Shown here piece after piece: positions 59,978 to 64,000 of a stretch of DNA of 64,000 nucleotides. Position 1 is the first letter of the stretch; each line of letters starts with the position of its first letter. Below the pieces are notes generated by a model that was given only the letters and a program-made list of their open reading frames with translations, was not told the DNA's origin and made no database searches. The DNA is from G958295645 sp965242735 (GTDB taxonomy: Bacteria; Gemmatimonadota; Gemmatimonadetes; Longimicrobiales; Gaopeijiaceae): assembly GCA_965242735.1 (NCBI GenBank), contig OZ251497.1:930001-994000 (forward strand). Direction: 5' to 3'. A program made the position numbers and the translations under genes.

Positions 59978-61255
59978 TCATCGCGGTCCCTCTTCCACCA
60001 GGTCGAAGAGACCTACGTGCCATCCTTCGTCCGTTGGCCGCCAAGCCATGTACAGCAAGGTGTCTGCGTGCAGCACCTCGCCTTCCAGGGCTACGTCTCG
60101 GGCGACGACTTTGCCGGAGTTCAGATCGAACACGTCGGCCCGGTAGGTTCTCTCGATCTCGTTGGGCATGTTGCCGATTTGGTCGACCAGCACGACCACG
60201 ACGAGCGAGTCCGCCAACACGTGAATGCCACCGATGGTCGTGAACGAATTTCGCCACTCGTAGTATTCTGGGCCTGCCGTAGGAAACGATCCAAGCGCCG
60301 GACGACTAGGTTGTCGGAAGGACGGTGAGGCGCCACCGAAAGTATCGATCGGAAACCATTCATAATCATATCGATAAATGGGATATAGAGAATTCACTGC
60401 CAAGAGCTCGTCGCCCGCCTCCGCCACGTGGGTGACGAACCACGAACCCCAATAGGGAACGCTCTCTTCCCTCTCGTCTGCAGGGTGAAAATACATCGTC
60501 GGAGTACCGGAATGGCTCATGGCGAGCAGCTTTTCCGTGGCTTTGACTTGTTCTTCGGAATATCCAAGAAATTCTTCCAAGAGGGCGCCTGGGCGAGCAA
60601 GCGCCACTATCAGATTGTCTCGCCACGCAACTAGCTCGGTAAGGGTTTCCGTACGCGGAATGCGATAGACGGCATCGATGGCCAGATCGGGCGAAATCCG
60701 GGACACCGCCGCGGTGTCCGAAAGGCGGCGCGGAAACAAGTTCGCGGGAGCGCCCGTGACGTAGATGTGACCGTCCCGACCGACAGCCACGTCATCCGGT
60801 AGTATGCCCGCAGGTTGCCGAAGGAAGACGGCCTTGCCGGCGGTATCCGAAAGCAACGCCACGTAATTGCCGAACACGTCGTACTTGTGAAGGTGTCCGG
60901 CCGCGTCAAGAACGAACAGATTGCCGGTCGAGTCGACAGCAAGATCATTGACTCTCGTCATGACGGGGCCGTCTCCGGCTTCCAAGGCGATGTCTCTCAC
61001 AAGGGAAGACGAAAGCGTCGGAAGGTTGCTCGCGGCGTCGTCGTGCGCTGGGGCGCATTGGCTTCCTGCGGCCACCGAGAGCAGCGCGACGAGCTGTGCA
61101 GTTCGGCGCAGCGCTCCACGGCCCCCCCCGGTCCGCGGGGGACGGTCCTCTGGGCTCGCGCCTCCCGTCCGGCCGTGGGCGACTCGGCAGTCGCTGGGCT
61201 TCTTCGCACGCGGCGCGTGGTTGCGGGGCATGCGCTTCCTTGGTTCGCGGACCAT
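59978..61255 (-). CDS. 6-bladed beta-propeller lipoprotein (operon partner)
   Basis: A 425-residue exported propeller. A long basic n-region (MVREPRKRMPRNHAPRAKKP) precedes the hydrophobic TAQLVALLSVAAGSQC with its lipobox cysteine. Blades include VNDLAVDSTGNLFVLDAAGH, HKYDVFGNYVALLSDTAGKA and DDVAVGRDGHIYVTGAPANL, the last being the best NHL-like repeat. The C-terminal strand LLYMAWRPTDEGWHVGLFDL is typical. The ATG at 61255 may not be the true start. A poly-G tract and a palindrome lie 80-125 bases upstream. GC falls around 60280-60600. Confidence 0.78.
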   Translation of the reverse strand: MVREPRKRMPRNHAPRAKKPSDCRVAHGRTGGASPEDRPPRTGGGRGALRRTAQLVALLSVAAGSQCAPAHDDAASNLPTLSSSLVRDIALEAGDGPVMTRVNDLAVDSTGNLFVLDAAGHLHKYDVFGNYVALLSDTAGKAVFLRQPAGILPDDVAVGRDGHIYVTGAPANLFPRRLSDTAAVSRISPDLAIDAVYRIPRTETLTELVAWRDNLIVALARPGALLEEFLGYSEEQVKATEKLLAMSHSGTPTMYFHPADEREESVPYWGSWFVTHVAEAGDELLAVNSLYPIYRYDYEWFPIDTFGGASPSFRQPSRPALGSFPTAGPEYYEWRNSFTTIGGIHVLADSLVVVVLVDQIGNMPNEIERTYRADVFDLNSGKVVARDVALEGEVLHADTLLYMAWRPTDEGWHVGLFDLVEEGPR

Positions 61256-61707
61256 GGAAGGACTTTAACGCCATGAGGTCGCGCAGGCAAGCATGGCTCG
61301 ACGGGTTGCCGGGGCCGCGGCCCTTCGAAGGCAGGTGTGATATCATGATATCACCGCTGCTTGGGGGGGGGGGGGGGGGAAGGGGGCGCTCGTGGCCGCT
61401 GCGCATCCGACGTGCGTCCGCGTCGCAGCGGCGCCCCGAGCGGCCTCCTGCCGAGCCCCGCCCGGCGGTCGGGCTACTTGCGCGTTCCGGCGTCCCAAGA
61501 GACGCGTTGCCGTTCCGGGATCGGTCCGATTCGGTCCGCTGACCGCCTCGGTCGCGCTTCCTGGCCAAGCCGACGGGTCGGCCGCTCGCGGCCCGCTTGC
61601 GTGCCAGCCACGGATCGGTATCTTCCGAGTTCCGGGCCTCCTGGTCTGTGCCGTCGGTCCAGGCCGCCCTCGAGTCAACCACGCAGCCGGAGGCCACGGA
61701 TAGAAAC
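61256..61707. promoter_or_regulatory. Divergent spacer with 18-bp palindrome and poly-G tract
   Basis: No gene is credible in these 452 bases. GTGATATCATGATATCAC (61337-61354) is a perfect palindrome. A run of 17 G residues follows at 61363-61379. Both lie between the beta-propeller operon and the type III modification gene. The length of the G run may be uncertain in any assembly. Confidence 0.7.
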
Positions 61708-63333
61708 ATGCGTTTGCAATTCAAGGGGCAGGTCTTCGTCGAGAACCACCATTTGGTCGTTCCCTTCCACGAGCTCAAGCCGATTCGGTCCAAGGGGACC
61801 AGTCCGAGGGCCAGCCTCCACGACAACCTGATCGTCGAGGGCGACAACCTGGCGGCCCTCAAGGCGCTTCTGCCGGTCTATCACGGAAAGGTCAAGTGCA
61901 TCTACATCGACCCGCCCTACAACACCGGCAACGAGGGATGGGCGTACAACGACCGGGTGAACTCGCCGATGATGCAGGAGTGGTTCGGCAAGGTCGTGGA
62001 TCGCGACGACCTGACGCGCCACGACAAGTGGTGTTGCATGATGCTGCCGCGACTGACGCTGTTGCGAGAACTGCTTTCCGACGACGGTGCAATTTTCGTC
62101 TCCATCGACGACAACGAAGTGCACAGGCTGCGATTCCTGATGGACGAGGTGTTCGGTGAGGAGAACTTCGTGGCGACGATTGTGTGGCATAAAGCATACG
62201 CACCCAAGAGTTCAGCTCGACAGTTTTCTGGCGACCACGATTATCTCGTTGTCTATGCCCGTGACGCTGCTTCATGGAAGCCGCAGCTATTGCCTAGAAC
62301 GAAGAGGCAAGATGGGGCCTACAAGAACCCAGACGACGATCCTCGTGGTCCTTGGCGACCTAACAATCTCGCAGCGCGAAACTACTACAGCAAGGGCGAA
62401 TACTCCATAACGTGTCCAGGAGGAAGGGTAATATCTGGACCGCCAAGAGGATCATATTGGCGAGTATCCAAGGAGCGCTTGGCAATGCTTGACGAGGAGG
62501 GTCGTGTGTGGTGGGGAAAGGACGGCAACAACGTTCCGGCACCCAAAATCTATCTTTCCGAAGTCAAGCAAGGCAGAGTGCCACAGACGGTGTGGCCGTG
62601 GCGTGAAGTAGGGCATAACCAAGAATCAAAACGAGAGATCCTGTCCATAATGGATTTCTCGGCGTCTGAAGACGTCTTCGTCACGCCCAAGCCCGCCAGC
62701 CTCGTCAAGCGCATCCTCCAAATTGCCACCGAAAAGGACTCCATCGTGCTCGACTCCTTCGCGGGCTCCGGCACCACCGCTCACGCCGTCCTGGCTCTCA
62801 ACAAGGAGGACGGCGGCAACCGCCGCTTCGTGCTGGTGGAGTGCGAGGATTACGTGGACACGTTGACGGCCGAGCGTGTGCGGCGGGTTGCCAAGGGCGT
62901 TCCGGGGGCGAAGGACAAGCATCTCGAGTCTGGACTCGGCGGCACGTTCAGCTTCTTCAAGGTGGGCCGTCCCATGCGACGGAGGTCGATGTTCGGTCCG
63001 TCGCGGCTGCCGGGCTACGACAAATTGGCCGGCTACGTGTTCTTCACTGCGACGGGCGAGGAATTCGATCCTGACCAGATTGATCGGGAGAAGTGGTTCA
63101 TCGGCGCGAGCACGCAGTACGACGTGTTCTTGATCTACGACTCCGACGTCGAGACGCTCAAGAACTTGGCCCTCACGCTCGGCATCGCCCGGAGTCTGCC
63201 GGAGAACGGCCGCGAGCGCTTGATCTTCGCTCCCACGAAGTATCTGGACTTGGAGTTCCTGCACATGCATCGCATCAAGTTCTCGCAGTTGCCGTTCGAG
63301 ATCTACGAGACGGTGGACAGGCTGGCCTCGTGA
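61708..63333 (+). CDS. mod: Type III restriction-modification DNA methyltransferase (Mod)
   Basis: The 541-residue amino-methyltransferase has motif IV as CIYIDPPYNTGNE (Asp68) before motif I as LDSFAGSGTTAHAVLAL (near residue 351), the beta-class order usual for type III Mod subunits, with a target-recognition region between (about 150-330). It methylates adenine in a short recognition site and is needed for Res. The start ATG 61708 has GGAGGCCACGGATAGAAAC upstream. Its TGA overlaps the GTG of the res gene. The recognition region is visibly lower in GC than the catalytic ends, consistent with exchange of the specificity domain. Confidence 0.9.
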   Translation: MRLQFKGQVFVENHHLVVPFHELKPIRSKGTSPRASLHDNLIVEGDNLAALKALLPVYHGKVKCIYIDPPYNTGNEGWAYNDRVNSPMMQEWFGKVVDRDDLTRHDKWCCMMLPRLTLLRELLSDDGAIFVSIDDNEVHRLRFLMDEVFGEENFVATIVWHKAYAPKSSARQFSGDHDYLVVYARDAASWKPQLLPRTKRQDGAYKNPDDDPRGPWRPNNLAARNYYSKGEYSITCPGGRVISGPPRGSYWRVSKERLAMLDEEGRVWWGKDGNNVPAPKIYLSEVKQGRVPQTVWPWREVGHNQESKREILSIMDFSASEDVFVTPKPASLVKRILQIATEKDSIVLDSFAGSGTTAHAVLALNKEDGGNRRFVLVECEDYVDTLTAERVRRVAKGVPGAKDKHLESGLGGTFSFFKVGRPMRRRSMFGPSRLPGYDKLAGYVFFTATGEEFDPDQIDREKWFIGASTQYDVFLIYDSDVETLKNLALTLGIARSLPENGRERLIFAPTKYLDLEFLHMHRIKFSQLPFEIYETVDRLAS

Positions 63334-64000
63334 TCCTCAAGGACTACCAGAAGCGGACGCTCTCGATCGTCGGAGAGCACCTGGAACGCTTGGCGGAGTG
63401 GCGAGACAAGGCGGCCACGCTGGATCCCGAATTCGGCTTTGACTGGGCGACCAAGGCATGGGAGAAGGGCCGCTTTTCGCGCCGTTATCTGGCCCGGCGA
63501 AACGGTCTGGGCGAGCCGTTGCCGGTTTTTTGCCTCAAGATTCCGACCGGCGGCGGCAAGACGCTTCTGGCCGTCAAGGTGATCGACCTGGTCCACACGC
63601 GTTTCCGCCGCGGACAGTCCGGCTTGGTGCTCTGGATCGTCCCGACGACGCAGATCTACAACCAGACGCTTCGGGCGCTCAAGGACAGGGACCATCCCTA
63701 CCGGCAACAGCTGGACATCCTGTCGGCCGGACGCACGCTCGTTCTCGAGAAGACGAAGGGCTTCGGTCCGCGCGACGTGGCGGAGAAGCTCTGCATTCTC
63801 GTGTTGATGCTCCCTTCCGCCAACCGCCGAACCAAGGCGCAGCTCCGCATGTTCCGGGACAGCGGGGGCTACGACCGCTTCTTTCCCGCCGACAACGACG
63901 CGGAAGGCCACAGGAAGTTGATGGAGAGGGTGCCGAACCTGGACGTCTTCGAGCGGCAAGGGGGCGTTTGGGGACGCCAAGCCAAGACCTCGTTGGGCAA
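63330..64000 (+). CDS. res: Type III restriction endonuclease helicase subunit (Res), cut by window edge
   Basis: The frame opens at GTG 63330, overlapping the mod stop, and remains open to the end of the window (223 codons visible). It begins MILKDYQKRTLSIVGEHLER and carries the Walker A IPTGGGKTLLAVKVI at about 72-79, then LVLWIVPTTQIYNQTLRALK, the motif Ia region of the DEAD/DEAH helicase module of type III Res proteins. Nuclease and remaining helicase motifs lie beyond the window. With mod it forms a probable complete type III system. Confidence 0.87.
   Translation, partial: MILKDYQKRTLSIVGEHLERLAEWRDKAATLDPEFGFDWATKAWEKGRFSRRYLARRNGLGEPLPVFCLKIPTGGGKTLLAVKVIDLVHTRFRRGQSGLVLWIVPTTQIYNQTLRALKDRDHPYRQQLDILSAGRTLVLEKTKGFGPRDVAEKLCILVLMLPSANRRTKAQLRMFRDSGGYDRFFPADNDAEGHRKLMERVPNLDVFERQGGVWGRQAKTSLG

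Noticed and set aside
61597..61707. Upstream extension of the mod gene from ATG 61597
   Set aside because: It adds 37 residues without Mod similarity; MRLQFKGQVF from 61708 is the natural N-terminus and has a ribosome site.

Overview
The window is one high-GC chromosomal segment. It has paired SusC/SusD-type outer-membrane uptake genes, many 6-bladed beta-propeller lipoproteins, a GWxTD-domain protein, M16 and BNR-repeat secreted proteins and secreted amidohydrolases. This mix, with Bacteroidota-like envelope genes in a GC-rich Gram-negative genome, suggests Gemmatimonadota or a close relative. That assignment is inference: no rRNA or other taxonomic marker is present.

Layout. 0-1 kb: 3' part of a ThiI-type tRNA sulfurtransferase. 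1.2-2.2 kb: an Rpn/transposase-like nuclease gene. 2.5-12 kb: a carboxylate catabolism locus with an FAD/Fe-S oxidase divergent from a TRAP transporter (dctP-dctQ-dctM) and an enoyl-CoA hydratase; a PP2C phosphatase and a class III CoA-transferase follow. 12.3-17.7 kb: a SusC-SusD operon. 17.8-19.4 kb: an M15-like peptidase gene broken by frameshifts. 19.5-21.3 kb: two decayed IS3 remnants, head to head. 21.3-28.2 kb: GWxTD protein, a probable outer-membrane protein and three copies of an unrecognised zinc-ribbon membrane-protein family. 28.4-34.3 kb: greA, a second Rpn gene, an M50-like protease, a thioredoxin-fold lipoprotein and an APC-USP permease. 34.4-39.5 kb: three near-identical beta-propeller lipoproteins with a Cys-rich secreted protein and a HExxH peptidase between copies one and two. 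39.6-42.2 kb: ornithine cyclodeaminase-like gene, small membrane protein, decayed DUF4143 ATPase. 42.5-48.6 kb: BNR/sortilin-like protein and M16 peptidase. 48.7-53.8 kb: a two-gene operon of a DUF4143-type ATPase and a large nuclease-like/P-loop/helical-repeat protein, the best candidate for a poorly described defence system. 54-57.3 kb: two secreted amidohydrolases. 57.4-61.3 kb: three more beta-propeller lipoproteins. 61.7 kb to the end: type III restriction-modification (mod complete, res cut by the edge).

How the parts fit. The first third is nutrient capture and CoA-linked oxidation; the middle and right parts are dominated by exported proteins. Mobile and defence functions (Rpn genes, IS3 relics, the nuclease/ATPase pair, type III RM) are scattered among them. 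A recurring feature is short direct duplication: junction duplications, 3'-end duplications beside both Rpn genes, and 38-39 bp units inside signal peptides and linkers, several at in-frame offsets. No tRNA, rRNA or CRISPR array was seen.
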